NCBI GenBank assembly: GCA_017471175.1
Contig: JAFUVS010000012.1
Coordinates: 62,001-126,000, forward strand
Direction: 5' to 3'
Source: Paludibacteraceae bacterium
GTDB lineage: Bacteria; Bacteroidota; Bacteroidia; Bacteroidales; Paludibacteraceae
DNA: 64,000 nt
Numbering within the stretch: the stretch's first letter is position 1; each line of letters opens with the position of its first letter. The translations under genes were made by a program, and so were the position numbers. A model generated the notes under the pieces. The model was not told the DNA's origin and did no database searches. It saw nothing but the letters and a program-made list of their open reading frames with translations. Shown here piece after piece: positions 16,742 to 25,492 of this stretch.

Positions 16742-18343
16742 ATGAAAAGCGAACTGATTGTGGACGTTCAGCCCACAGAGATAGCTATAGCATTCACGGA
16801 GGATGACCGCTTGCAGGAGTTTAGTCGCGAGCGACGGGATGAGGACAACTACGCAGTGGGTAATATCTACTACGGCAGGGTCAAGAAAGTGATGCCGGCA
16901 TTGAATGCCGCCTTCGTGGATGTAGGCTATGAGAAAGAGGCTTTTCTTCACTATCCGGATTTGGGAGACAGTTTCTTGACGATGCGCAACTACTTGACGC
17001 AAGTAGTATCCAATCGCAAGCGCACCCCTTTGATAGAGCAGACGGAGCGTCAGAAAGAATTAGCAAAGGACGGCCAGATAGGCGATTACCTGCAAGTAGG
17101 CGATATGCTCCTTGTACAGGTAACGAAAGAGCCGATTAACACGAAGGGACCACGTGTAACCGCCGAGATTAGTATAGCGGGGCGGAATATGGTGTTGATA
17201 CCCTTTGCAGACAAGGTGATGGTCAGTCAGAAGATTCGCCGCGAGAGTGAGCGCAAACGCTTAACCCAACTGATACGCACGATTTTGCCAGCCGGCTATG
17301 GGGTCATTATCCGCACCGTGGCAGAGGGCAAACGTTCCGCCGAGTTGGACAACGAACTGAAGATATTGCTCCAACGCTGGGAAGATACCGTTCACGTTCT
17401 TCAGCAGCCTGCACCGGTTTCCGCGCCAAAGAAAAGCAAGGATGCGGACGTGCGGTTGGTAAGCGAAGAATTGGGGAGAACGATAGGAACAATCCGCGAC
17501 ATATTCACGCCGGAATTTACATCTATACAAGTGAATGATTACCAGGTGTATAATGAGGTGCTGCAATACGTAAGGCTGATAGCCCCCGAGAGCGCGAAAA
17601 TCGTCAAGTTCTACGACAAGGAGCAACCCATCTTTGACCACTACGACATCACCCGTCAGATGAAAACGGGTTTGGGCAGAATAGTAGGCTTCAAGAACGG
17701 CGGTTATCTGACGATGGATAAGACCGAGGCATTGTTCTCGATAGATGTCAATTCGGGTTCCAAGAAACTGTTTGAAGACCAAGAAGAGAACGCGTACCAG
17801 TTCAACTTGTTGGCAGCGGACGAGATAGCGCACCAACTTCGTCTTCGTGACATCGGCGGCATCATCATCGTGGACTTCATTGATATGGACACGAAAGAGC
17901 ATCAGCAGCAGTTGTATGAGCGCATGCGGGAGTTGATGAAACGCGATCGCGCACGCCATAACATACTGCCTTTGAGCAAGTTCGGGTTGATGCAGATAAC
18001 GCGTCAGCGTGTTCGTCCCGCCGTAGAGATGAACGTGATGGAAGTGTGTCCGACCTGTCAAGGCAAGGGCAAAGTGCAGCCGACGCTGCTGTTCACCGAC
18101 ACGGTGGAGAACGAGATTGAACATTTCACCTCGCACTACGGCAAGGGTCTGCGCGTGGAACTGCATCCCTACGTATATGCATACGCCAATAGAGGGTTGG
18201 TCAATAACCTGCGACTACGTTGGCAGTGGCAATACGGGGTGAAAGTAAGAGAAAACCAAAGTTTAGGGATGCTTGAGATGCGCTTCAAAGACGCGAAAGG
18301 CAACCTGCTGCCCCACCCTACGGAACAAGATAGTAAAGAATAA
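16742..18343 (+). CDS. rng: Ribonuclease G/E family
   Basis: A 533-residue endoribonuclease for rRNA maturation and mRNA decay. The N-terminus (MKSELIVDVQPTEIAIAFTE) and the S1 RNA-binding domain at about 40-130 are followed by the 5'-sensor and DNase I-like regions. The catalytic Asp residues are expected in FSIDVNSG (near 338) and IIIVDFIDM (near 380), and the zinc link is in CPTCQGKGK. The C-terminus has no long unstructured scaffold as in RNase E, so RNase G is the better name. An upstream hairpin may limit transcription from the HU promoter. A strong terminator follows. Confidence 0.94.
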   Translation: MKSELIVDVQPTEIAIAFTEDDRLQEFSRERRDEDNYAVGNIYYGRVKKVMPALNAAFVDVGYEKEAFLHYPDLGDSFLTMRNYLTQVVSNRKRTPLIEQTERQKELAKDGQIGDYLQVGDMLLVQVTKEPINTKGPRVTAEISIAGRNMVLIPFADKVMVSQKIRRESERKRLTQLIRTILPAGYGVIIRTVAEGKRSAELDNELKILLQRWEDTVHVLQQPAPVSAPKKSKDADVRLVSEELGRTIGTIRDIFTPEFTSIQVNDYQVYNEVLQYVRLIAPESAKIVKFYDKEQPIFDHYDITRQMKTGLGRIVGFKNGGYLTMDKTEALFSIDVNSGSKKLFEDQEENAYQFNLLAADEIAHQLRLRDIGGIIIVDFIDMDTKEHQQQLYERMRELMKRDRARHNILPLSKFGLMQITRQRVRPAVEMNVMEVCPTCQGKGKVQPTLLFTDTVENEIEHFTSHYGKGLRVELHPYVYAYANRGLVNNLRLRWQWQYGVKVRENQSLGMLEMRFKDAKGNLLPHPTEQDSKE

Positions 18344-18358
18344 GCGAAGAAATAAAAA

Positions 18359-18393
18359 ACGCCTGCTACGAGCGATGTAGCGGGCGTTTTTTT
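18359..18393 (+). terminator. Rho-independent terminator after rng
   Basis: An 11-base stem (ACGCCTGCTAC with GTAGCGGGCGT, one G-T pair) with a 7-base loop, followed by a T run. Confidence 0.9.
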
Positions 18394-18418
18394 GTATATA
18401 TGCCATCGGATTTGAACA

Positions 18419-18730
18419 CTACCATTGGCGATTGGGGTTGTCGGGGAAGCGTCCTTTGAGTACACGTTGGCGTTGCAGTTTGACTTCGTGCGCCGACCAG
18501 AAGGAAGCGAAAGCAAAGACGGAGAGACTTATCTCGGCGATGGTGCGGGCATCGGACGGCTGCGAAAGTAGATGCACGGCAACTAAGGCTGCTAAACCGA
18601 TGGTGCCTAACGCGATGAAAAGCCACTTGGCACGATGCCCCCACAGATATTCCGTGCGGATGACGAGGGGGTGATATGCCATTATGCAGCCGATGGTAAC
18701 GATGCCTACGATGATGCCTGCCCAATTCAT
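18419..18730 (-). CDS. DUF4491 membrane protein (copy 2 of tandem pair)
   Basis: A 103-residue protein with three hydrophobic segments: about 3-20, 36-54 and 66-82. It shares its plan with the gene just upstream: a first segment ending HPLVIRTEYLWG, then a cytoplasmic tail reading FWSAHEVKLQRQRVLKGRFPDNP. The family is small, found mainly in Bacteroidota, and has no known function. It is transcribed after its paralogue with a 13-base gap. Compared with the upstream copy, the conserved ELFEQEERV is changed to EVKLQRQRV. Confidence 0.85.
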   Translation of the reverse strand: MNWAGIIVGIVTIGCIMAYHPLVIRTEYLWGHRAKWLFIALGTIGLAALVAVHLLSQPSDARTIAEISLSVFAFASFWSAHEVKLQRQRVLKGRFPDNPNRQW

Positions 18731-18743
18731 AATCTATTATGGT

Positions 18744-19058
18744 TTAGCGATTTGACTTATTTGATTTCTGGTCACTGCCTGTGCGCTTGGGGTTAGCAGG
18801 ATACCAGCCTTTGGCTACGCGTTCTTCCTGCTCAAAGAGTTCGTTGATAGCCCAAAAATTGGTGGCAGCCAATACGCCGAGGATGGTGGACAGATAAATA
18901 TTTTTCACGAAGAGGGAAATGACAAGGGTAATCAGTCCTACGATGAGGAAGATCCACCAAGCGCGTGCGGAGAGATAGTACTCGGTTTTGATGACAATGG
19001 GATAGAATGAACCGATGACAAGGAATGCGAGCAGACCTATGAGAATACTTAGAACCAT
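18744..19058 (-). CDS. DUF4491 membrane protein (copy 1 of tandem pair)
   Basis: A 104-residue protein with three predicted membrane segments (about 3-20, 33-49, 56-70) and the family motifs FYPIVIKTEYYLSARAWW and FWAINELFEQEERVAKGWYP, NPKR near the end. No function is known. It is the first gene of a two-gene unit of paralogues, with its own promoter and a leader built of 9-base repeats. Confidence 0.88.
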   Translation of the reverse strand: MVLSILIGLLAFLVIGSFYPIVIKTEYYLSARAWWIFLIVGLITLVISLFVKNIYLSTILGVLAATNFWAINELFEQEERVAKGWYPANPKRTGSDQKSNKSNR

Positions 19059-19103
19059 TGTTTCGATTGTTTAGGCTGTTTAGATTGTTTAGGCTTTTTA
19101 GTT
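19059..19103. repeat. 9-base tandem repeats directly before the DUF4491 pair
   Basis: Five units of TGTTTAGGC type (TGTTTCGAT, TGTTTAGGC, TGTTTAGAT, TGTTTAGGC, TTTTTAGTT) end at the base adjacent to the start codon on the minus strand, inside the expected 5' leader. Confidence 0.85.
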
Positions 19104-19145
19104 GTATTTAGACCTTTTAGAATACTTTATCTGTCAATTTTGGCG

Positions 19146-19177
19146 CAAAGTTAGTGCAAAATTCCCAACCGAGCAAA
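19146..19177 (-). promoter_or_regulatory. Promoter of the DUF4491 pair
   Basis: On the minus strand TTTG, 20 bases, TAACTTTG. The transcript would start about 80 bases before the first DUF4491 codon and include the 9-base repeats. Confidence 0.7.
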
Positions 19178-19206
19178 AAATGAGCCAATTCCCTTTTGTT
19201 ATGTAT

Positions 19207-19225
19207 ACCCGTTGGCGGAATTAAA
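19207..19225. repeat. Left inverted repeat of the IS982-type element
   Basis: 19 bases pairing with 20251-20269, one mismatch at the fourth base. Confidence 0.88.
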
Positions 19226-20123
19226 CCAGCGCATATTTGATTCTTCCAATCGGTTTGTTGTTGATAAAATTAATATATTGTAGGACAGTCATTGCGCTGA
19301 CTTTGCTGATAATCCGAGCAAAAAGTCCTACTTGTTGTTTAGCATAATTGCGACACACCATAAATTGGTCATCCAACTGTGAGAAAAGTGTTTCCACTCG
19401 CTTTCTTGCTTTGGCAAAAGGCTTAAAAGTTGGTTTCCAATTCTTTTGATTCAAGCGGTACGGCACCTCAAGGTGTATTTGGACAGTCTCAAACAAATCC
19501 AGTTGTAAGGATGCTTTGAGATATCCCTTATCCCCGATGATGGTACTTTGTTGATACTCATATTTAAGATCCTGCAACCAGTATCTGTCATCCACGGACG
19601 CCTTTGATCAGTCATAAGAGTGTATAACACACTTCAATCCGCATAGCGCGTGCAGCTTATAACCATAGTAGTGCGTGTTTTGAGCTGCACAAAAACCGTA
19701 ATTCGGAGCAGTATCAAAATCTTTTTTGCCTAATTTGCAACGCTTTGCACGGGCAAAACGACACACCGAAATCGGCTTTGAATCAATACAAAAATAATCT
19801 TCGTCTCCATCTATCGCTTGTGCAATGCGTTTTCGTATTTGTTCGCATAAGTTGGCGGTGAACTTGCGGCGGTCATTGTACTGGCGACGAGAAATGAGGT
19901 TCGGAAAGTCAGTCTTGTAGTATTCCTCTAACAGGGAGAACAACAACGACTCACTATCGATACTATATTTCTCTGCTGTGAGACTAAGTGCGATAACTTC
20001 GAGGTCAGAGAAACGAGGAACAACCCCTCTGCGAGGCAAATTTCCACGTTCATTGACAAGATTTTTTGAAAATTTCTTGCATATGTCAAGAATTTTTCCG
20101 AAATTTGCAGTCAAGTTGCGCAT
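19221..20123 (-). pseudogene. IS982 family transposase, interrupted by an in-frame TGA
   Basis: The reading frame runs 300 codons, close to the family length, with one TGA at 19608-19610. Upstream of the stop (171 residues) are the catalytic Asp regions DYFCIDSKPISVCRFARA and HYYGYKLHALCG; downstream in the same frame are SKASVDDRYWLQDL, TIIGDKGYL with the third acidic region, and a C-terminal ARKRVETLFSQL stretch. Reading frame and family pattern continue smoothly across the stop, so a single-base change of a Leu codon (TTA to TGA) explains it; no frameshift is needed. The element is probably inactive unless the stop is read through or helped in trans. Confidence 0.88.
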
Positions 20124-20194
20124 AACGAAGATTTTTTAGTTGTTTTACTTTGTTGATTAAGACACTACAAAGTTACTAAAAATCAACGAATTGT

Positions 20195-20232
20195 GCAACT
20201 TTTTTTTGCAACTTTTTTTTGCAACTTTTTTA
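20195..20232. repeat. 13-base tandem repeats inside the IS element
   Basis: Nearly three copies of GCAACTTTTTTTT at a 13-base period stand between the transposase start and the right inverted repeat. Confidence 0.85.
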
Positions 20233-20250
20233 AGTCAAAGATCACTTTTA

Positions 20251-20269
20251 TTTAATTCCGCCAACTGGT
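20251..20269. repeat. Right inverted repeat of the IS982-type element
   Basis: 19 bases, complementary to 19207-19225 at 18 positions. Confidence 0.88.
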
Positions 20270-20296
20270 TTTTAATTCGTAATTCTGATACAAACT

Positions 20297-20328
20297 CTTG
20301 CATATATCATTTTTTTGTCGTATCTTTG
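20297..20328 (+). promoter_or_regulatory. Distal promoter upstream of the LRR gene
   Basis: CTTG, 20 bases, TATCTTTG. No gene starts close behind it. Its transcript would first cross the two 11-base repeat arrays (20360-20474) and then run into the LRR gene, giving a leader of nearly 400 bases. It may also be a leftover of a gene removed near the IS element. Confidence 0.6.
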
Positions 20329-20359
20329 CATCGTTTTTTCAGCGGTAACCATTGTTACG

Positions 20360-20414
20360 TTATTGGCTTTTTATTGGGTGATTATTGGGTGGTTATTGGG
20401 TTATTATTGGGTGA
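20360..20414. repeat. 11-base tandem repeats, array A (TTATTGGGTGA type)
   Basis: Five units of exactly 11 bases: TTATTGGCTTT, TTATTGGGTGA, TTATTGGGTGG, TTATTGGGTTA, TTATTGGGTGA. The small inverted repeat GTAACcattGTTAC stands just before the array (20345-20358). Confidence 0.9.
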
Positions 20415-20430
20415 TTATACCGTTACTCGG

Positions 20431-20474
20431 CTAACCAACATATAACCTCAGAATAACCTCAGTATAACCAACAG
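20431..20474. repeat. 11-base tandem repeats, array B (ATAACCTCAGA type)
   Basis: Four units of exactly 11 bases: CTAACCAACAT, ATAACCTCAGA, ATAACCTCAGT, ATAACCAACAG. Read on the other strand they begin GGTTAT, so arrays A and B face each other across 16 bases and could pair in part in RNA. Confidence 0.88.
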
Positions 20475-20581
20475 CCTGCCATCCACCTTTCCCTCCCCTC
20501 CCTTCCATTCGGCATTTCCCTCCTTTGCATCTTCTAAAATAACAGAATAAGTTTTAATTTTTCAAAAAACTCACTCTAAAA

Positions 20582-20613
20582 TTTGCATATGTGAAATAAA
20601 AGTTGTACCTTCA
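20582..20613 (+). promoter_or_regulatory. Proximal promoter of the LRR gene (weak -7)
   Basis: TTTG, 20 bases, TACCTTCA. The spacing is exact but the -7 box differs from TAnnTTTG at two bases; about 100 bases before the start codon. Confidence 0.5.
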
Positions 20614-20720
20614 CAGCGCGAATTGGTATGCGTATAATAATGTGCGCGCGTGAATGGACAATCAAACTACTACTAACTGATTAATTAACCAAAGTATTAA
20701 CTAAAACAACATTAACCATT

Positions 20721-23700
20721 ATGAAAAAAAGATTTCTTTCTTTTCTGTCGGTAGTGTGCATGCTGATGATGTCGCAGGCTGCGCAGGCAGTGGTGACCCA
20801 ATCGTATGCGTACGACGAAACCGGTAACTGGTATCTCCGTATGGATTACGATGATACGAGTGGTGATGATTATTCCGTGTTTCTGGAGGGCTATTACGGC
20901 CCAGCGGAAGAAGAGTTGGTGTTCCCGGGACAGTTCCATGTCAATTTCGAGAACTTCGACGATGCATACCATGATTATGAGGGGGACTTTAACTGGGAGT
21001 TCGACGAGAGTTTCTATTTGGACCATGTTACGTACGGTCCTTACGTGAAGCGCATCGTATTCGAGACAGGAGTGTCCACCATCAATGCGGGTTTCTATCA
21101 GATTGAACGCGATTTGAACATGATTATCCCGGAGGAGCACTCGGTGTTGGAAGAAGTCATCTTCGAGAACCATGCGGAAGAGATTGGCAATTACGCGTTC
21201 TGCGGTCATCCCAATCTGAAGAAGGTGGATTTCGGTCCGTTTGCGTCGGAGGTGAGAATCGGCAATTATGCTTTTGCAGCTCCGTATGAGGAGGATCCCG
21301 GCATGGGCATGGGTGAGCGTACGTATCACTCTGCGCTCTCCGAGTTTGACGGCGAGGGCATTGAAGGCATGGGAAACTGGCTTATCACTTCCATTGGAGA
21401 AGGTGCTTTCGAGGGCTGCGTGTCGCTGAAGGATTGGAACTTCCTCAAACTGCAGACATTGGGCAATCGTGCGTTTGCGGATGCGGGAATAGAAGATCTC
21501 AGTATCGACGGTAATTTCGCTTTCACAATGAATGATGACGCTTATCCGTTCACCAACTGTCCTCTTAAGTACGTGCGTCTGAATCCGGCGGACGGCTCAA
21601 ACGGGAAAGTGGTATCGGTGCCTGCACACCTGTTTGCGTATGTCAGCAGCCAGTTCAACGTGCTGATTCAGGCAGAGGAGTCCGATGTGTTCGAAAGCGT
21701 CATTTTCGGCGAGAGATGTTTCTATAGTTCGGGTATCAAGCTCCTGACTATGCCGCAACATTTCGCGGAGAGTCCTGCTCTCCCTGCCTATTCGTTCGGC
21801 AAAGAGTCGTTTGCCTACACCTACAGTTTCACACAGGAGCTCGACCTTGATTTAGAGGGCACTCCCGAATGGGGTGATATAGGTGAGGCAGCGTTCCGTG
21901 GATCTGCTATCAGCGGCATCCGTTTCGGCAACAACCTGCATGAGATAGGCGAGCATGCGTTTGCCAACTCGAAGCTGAAAGGCGAGTTGGTGATTCCGCA
22001 ATACCACAACCCGCACACGGATGCCGACGAGCAGCTGTCGTTAGGCGCATATGCGTTCTACCAAGCGAAGAACTTGGAGTCGGTGAAGATAAAGGGTATG
22101 GTCAGCGACGGTCTGGATAATACACTTGCTACCTATTGTTTTGCAGAGAGCGGCTTGAAGACTATCGAGCTCCCTGCAACGCTGACGGGAATTAGGGACT
22201 ATGCTTTTAAGGGCACCAAGTTAGAGAGTTTCACCGGCTCCGCGAACCTCCAAGAGATTGGTGCCGCTGCGTTCCAAGAGTGTGCCGAGCTGGCGAGTGT
22301 GGATCTGTCGAACACGCAAGTGACCTTCATCCGTCCGTACCTGTTTGCAGACGATGCCAAACTGACGGATTTGAAGTTAGCTTCCAACCTCGATTATATC
22401 CGCGAATATGCGCTGTCCGGAACGGCTCTGCGTTCGTTCGACATAGACGCGAGCCATCTTGACGCATACGCCATTACGAACATGCCGGAGTTAGAGAGCG
22501 TGCGTTTTGTCAGCGCCATCTATGCGCATGTACAGCCGAACACCCTTACCGACCTTCCCAAACTGAAGAACATCGACTGGGGAGACAAGATTCAAGTGTT
22601 CAATGAAGAAATCATCGGCAACTGCCCGTTGATTGACAGCATAGTCATTCCTGCCAGCGCGAAGATAGTAAAGAAAGGTGCTTTCGATAACATAAAGAGC
22701 CAACTGCGCGCGCTGAACTATAAAGCCACGGAGCCTTATGCGGTAAGCGATATTTCAGAGGCTCCTTTCAGCGGTCTCAGTTTAGACCTGTATATCGACG
22801 AGAGTGTGAAGAACATAGGCGATTTCGTGTTTGGAAACATGCACATCACCAATTCGCCCGAGCTGAGCAAATACCTGATTTTCGGAGATAAAGCGTTTGC
22901 GGGAACCACGGTCGATTCGCTTGACTGGCATTTTGACGTTGATGTCTCCTATCCGTTCGGCGATGCATACGTGGAGAAGCTGACCTTCAGCAAGATAAAA
23001 GCTATTCCTGCGAACACCTTCAAGAAAGCCGACCTCGGTAATCTCTACCTCGACGGCATTGAGGAGATAGGCGAGAGCGCGTTCGAAGACGCATCGGTAA
23101 ACAATTATCTCTTGCACGGCTCTCTCATCATTCCGGGTACGGTGAAGAGCATCGGAGCCAAGGCCTTTGCCGGTGTTTCGAACGAGTTACTCGTCTTTGA
23201 GAAAGGCGCGGGTCTGACTATCGGTTCGAAAGCGTTCCAGCTCTCCGGCGGTGCCACGTTCGAGGCGATATACGCGTACTACGACGCTGACCATATACCC
23301 GCAGCGGCAGGTGCCTTCGATTTCGAGGACAAAGTGACCACGTTCTATGCCGGTTCGTGCTCCGACGTGGAGGCATACAAGGCAGCAGACGGGTGGAAAG
23401 ATATTCCTGTTAAGACTTGGGACGGTGTGACCGAGTACAAGTACTCGTTTGAGATTGTGGGCGAGAAGAACCCGCGTCCGATAGAGTTCTACCTCGACGA
23501 ATATACCATCTTCGTCAACGGCAAGACTGCCACACAGTCAGTCATCGGCTGCGACAACAAAGCAGAGATTATGTTCTGGTCACCGTGCGGCGACCTCACT
23601 CTCGACCACTGGCCCGACGGAACGACTGACCCGGGTAAGTATGAGATTGAGCTCACCTCCGATACCGTGATACGTATCTACGTCAAGGAGAATGAGTACG

Positions 23701-25370
23701 ACCTCACTCTTGCGCTGGAAGACCCGCAGCTGAGCAGCGTTGCCAAGATTTATGTTGCCAATGAAGCCAATAACTGGGAGTGGGAAGAGAAGAGTTCCAC
23801 CGTAGTGAGCACCTGCAACGAGGCAAGCATCAAGCTGGAACTGTCCGACACGGAACACTACACTTTCTTGGGTTGGTATGACGACAAAGATGTGCTCTTC
23901 GGCTCGGATCCCCTTATCGAACATATCTTCACGGAGAAGAAACTGACCGCCAAGATCAGCGTACAGGAATACAACATAGCCGTTAACTTCGAACCCTGCA
24001 TGTACTGCTACGGCTCGGAGGCTACCGACCACTTCGAGTTGAACGGTAAGGATATGGGTAAGAACGACTTCGGCGAGAACATCGACTACGGTACGGAAGT
24101 AACAATCAAGTTCGTGGGCGAGAAGGGTACGGATTACCGCTATGTGATAGACTACTGGGAGGATGAATACGGCAACACATTATCGGAGGAGAATGAGTAC
24201 ACCTTCATTGTAACCGATTACGTAACGATTCATCCTGTCATCAAGTTAGCGAATACGTATGCTATTACAGCTACGTCTGCAGACGAGAAACTCGGTACGG
24301 TAACGATGACTCCTGAGGCAGATGCTGAGACGGAGAAAGGCAGCGGAATGTACTGGGAAGGCTCGAAGATTGAGTTGAGCGCGTCTCCGACGGCTGAACA
24401 CACGTACTTCAAGCAGTGGAAAGACGGCGAAAAAAGTTCGATTCGTACCATTACGGTAAACAAGGCATACGAGTACGTAGCCGAGTTCGAGAGAGATTCG
24501 TTTGACATCACGGTGAAAGTAGAAGGCATTGATGCCGCATTGATAACGGTAAGCGGCACAGGTCGCTATGGTTGGAACGATGAGGTAACGCTGTCGTACA
24601 TACTGGCGGACGAAGAGCACTATACGTTCGAGGACTGGTTCAGAGAAAACACGTACAGCGATGAAGCCTCCTTCACGTTTGCCGTAGAAAAGACCGAAGA
24701 GGTACGTTTGGTATTCAGCGCGAAGAGCTACACCGTTACGGCAGTAGCCGAGCCTGCGGAAGGCGGCACGATAACGGGCAGCGGCGATGCTTTCTATAAG
24801 GATAAAGTGATTTTGACCGCCGAAGCGAACGAGGGTTACACGTTCGTTGGCTGGAAAGACGACAATACGGCTCCTGCCAAACGCGAGGTAGAAGTAACGG
24901 GTAATGCCACCTACACGGCTGTGTTTGAAGCGATTGACTATACGCCGAAGGATCTGACCGTAGAACGCGAAAAAGAAGGAAACGACGAGCGCATCACGTT
25001 GTCTTGGGGAGCAGTGAAAGGTGCTACCTCCTACGAGATTATGCTTTTGAATGGTTCGCAAGTGATTACAACGGCTAATACGATGGGTTACACCTTTGTA
25101 TCGCAGTTGGTATCCGTACTGAAAGAAGACTACAACCTCGCAGCGGGTACGTACACGATTAACTGGGCAGTTCGCAGCACGGACGAGAACGGCATCGACA
25201 TCAGTGACTGGGCTTACGGCGAGTCGTTCGTGATTACGATAGCGGATGCTCCGACGGCATTAGATGAAACAGAAAACGATGTACGCGCTCGCAAAGTGGT
25301 GAAAGACGGTGTGATCTACATCCTCAAAGGCGACAAAGTATATAACGCTTTGGGCAAAGAGATTCGCTAA
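20721..25370 (+). CDS. Large exported BspA-like leucine-rich-repeat protein with InlB-type repeats
   Basis: A 1549-residue surface or secreted protein. A signal peptide (MKKRFLSFLSVVCMLMMSQA) is followed by many LRR_5/BspA-type repeats over about 60-890 (for example EIGNYAFCGHPNLKKVDFG, SIGEGAFEGCVSLKDW, EIGAAAFQECAELASVDLS). Residues about 900-1405 hold six units of divergent InlB B-repeat type, recognisable by endings such as YTFVGWKDDN and TYTAVFEA. An Fn3-like domain spans about 1407-1515. The final stretch (VRARKVVKDGVIYILKGDKV then YNALGKEIR) resembles conserved C-terminal tails of secreted Bacteroidales proteins and may be a sorting signal; this is inferred. Relatives mediate adhesion to host or other cells. 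Many acidic residues. It stands alone, between arrays of 11-base repeats. Confidence 0.92.
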   Translation: MKKRFLSFLSVVCMLMMSQAAQAVVTQSYAYDETGNWYLRMDYDDTSGDDYSVFLEGYYGPAEEELVFPGQFHVNFENFDDAYHDYEGDFNWEFDESFYLDHVTYGPYVKRIVFETGVSTINAGFYQIERDLNMIIPEEHSVLEEVIFENHAEEIGNYAFCGHPNLKKVDFGPFASEVRIGNYAFAAPYEEDPGMGMGERTYHSALSEFDGEGIEGMGNWLITSIGEGAFEGCVSLKDWNFLKLQTLGNRAFADAGIEDLSIDGNFAFTMNDDAYPFTNCPLKYVRLNPADGSNGKVVSVPAHLFAYVSSQFNVLIQAEESDVFESVIFGERCFYSSGIKLLTMPQHFAESPALPAYSFGKESFAYTYSFTQELDLDLEGTPEWGDIGEAAFRGSAISGIRFGNNLHEIGEHAFANSKLKGELVIPQYHNPHTDADEQLSLGAYAFYQAKNLESVKIKGMVSDGLDNTLATYCFAESGLKTIELPATLTGIRDYAFKGTKLESFTGSANLQEIGAAAFQECAELASVDLSNTQVTFIRPYLFADDAKLTDLKLASNLDYIREYALSGTALRSFDIDASHLDAYAITNMPELESVRFVSAIYAHVQPNTLTDLPKLKNIDWGDKIQVFNEEIIGNCPLIDSIVIPASAKIVKKGAFDNIKSQLRALNYKATEPYAVSDISEAPFSGLSLDLYIDESVKNIGDFVFGNMHITNSPELSKYLIFGDKAFAGTTVDSLDWHFDVDVSYPFGDAYVEKLTFSKIKAIPANTFKKADLGNLYLDGIEEIGESAFEDASVNNYLLHGSLIIPGTVKSIGAKAFAGVSNELLVFEKGAGLTIGSKAFQLSGGATFEAIYAYYDADHIPAAAGAFDFEDKVTTFYAGSCSDVEAYKAADGWKDIPVKTWDGVTEYKYSFEIVGEKNPRPIEFYLDEYTIFVNGKTATQSVIGCDNKAEIMFWSPCGDLTLDHWPDGTTDPGKYEIELTSDTVIRIYVKENEYDLTLALEDPQLSSVAKIYVANEANNWEWEEKSSTVVSTCNEASIKLELSDTEHYTFLGWYDDKDVLFGSDPLIEHIFTEKKLTAKISVQEYNIAVNFEPCMYCYGSEATDHFELNGKDMGKNDFGENIDYGTEVTIKFVGEKGTDYRYVIDYWEDEYGNTLSEENEYTFIVTDYVTIHPVIKLANTYAITATSADEKLGTVTMTPEADAETEKGSGMYWEGSKIELSASPTAEHTYFKQWKDGEKSSIRTITVNKAYEYVAEFERDSFDITVKVEGIDAALITVSGTGRYGWNDEVTLSYILADEEHYTFEDWFRENTYSDEASFTFAVEKTEEVRLVFSAKSYTVTAVAEPAEGGTITGSGDAFYKDKVILTAEANEGYTFVGWKDDNTAPAKREVEVTGNATYTAVFEAIDYTPKDLTVEREKEGNDERITLSWGAVKGATSYEIMLLNGSQVITTANTMGYTFVSQLVSVLKEDYNLAAGTYTINWAVRSTDENGIDISDWAYGESFVITIADAPTALDETENDVRARKVVKDGVIYILKGDKVYNALGKEIR

Positions 25371-25396
25371 GCGCAAGGCTTAATTTCGATAAGAGT

Positions 25397-25432
25397 GAGC
25401 CGACGGGTACAAGCCTGCCGGCTCTCTTTTTG
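25397..25432 (+). terminator. Terminator after the LRR gene
   Basis: GAGCCGACGGG pairs with CCTGCCGGCTC (one mismatch, one G-T) around a short loop, followed by a T run. Confidence 0.85.
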
Positions 25433-25492
25433 TATGTACAAGGGGGTGAAAATCAACACGTAATATATTCATTTACAGCACTTATACACGGG

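Larger units (their letters stand above)
19207..20269 (-). mobile_element. IS982-type insertion sequence
   Basis: A 1063-base element bounded by 19-base inverted repeats that match at 18 positions. The left end reads acccgttggcggaattaaa and the right end, read inward, reads accagttggcggaattaaa. The ACC start fits the IS982 family. One transposase frame on the minus strand fills it, and its stop codon lies in the left repeat. No target duplication is visible in the flanking bases, which suggests an old insertion or a rearranged end. Confidence 0.85.

Noticed and set aside
19221..20123. Programmed frameshift or reassigned TGA in the transposase
   Set aside because: The two halves are in the same frame, so no frameshift is involved, and TGA serves as a normal stop for many genes here (for example the GH13 fragment, the acyl-ACP thioesterase and mutY).
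20191..20445. Open frame of 84 codons over the repeats
   Set aside because: It covers the 13-base and 11-base arrays, the IS end and a promoter; composition is that of repeats, not protein.
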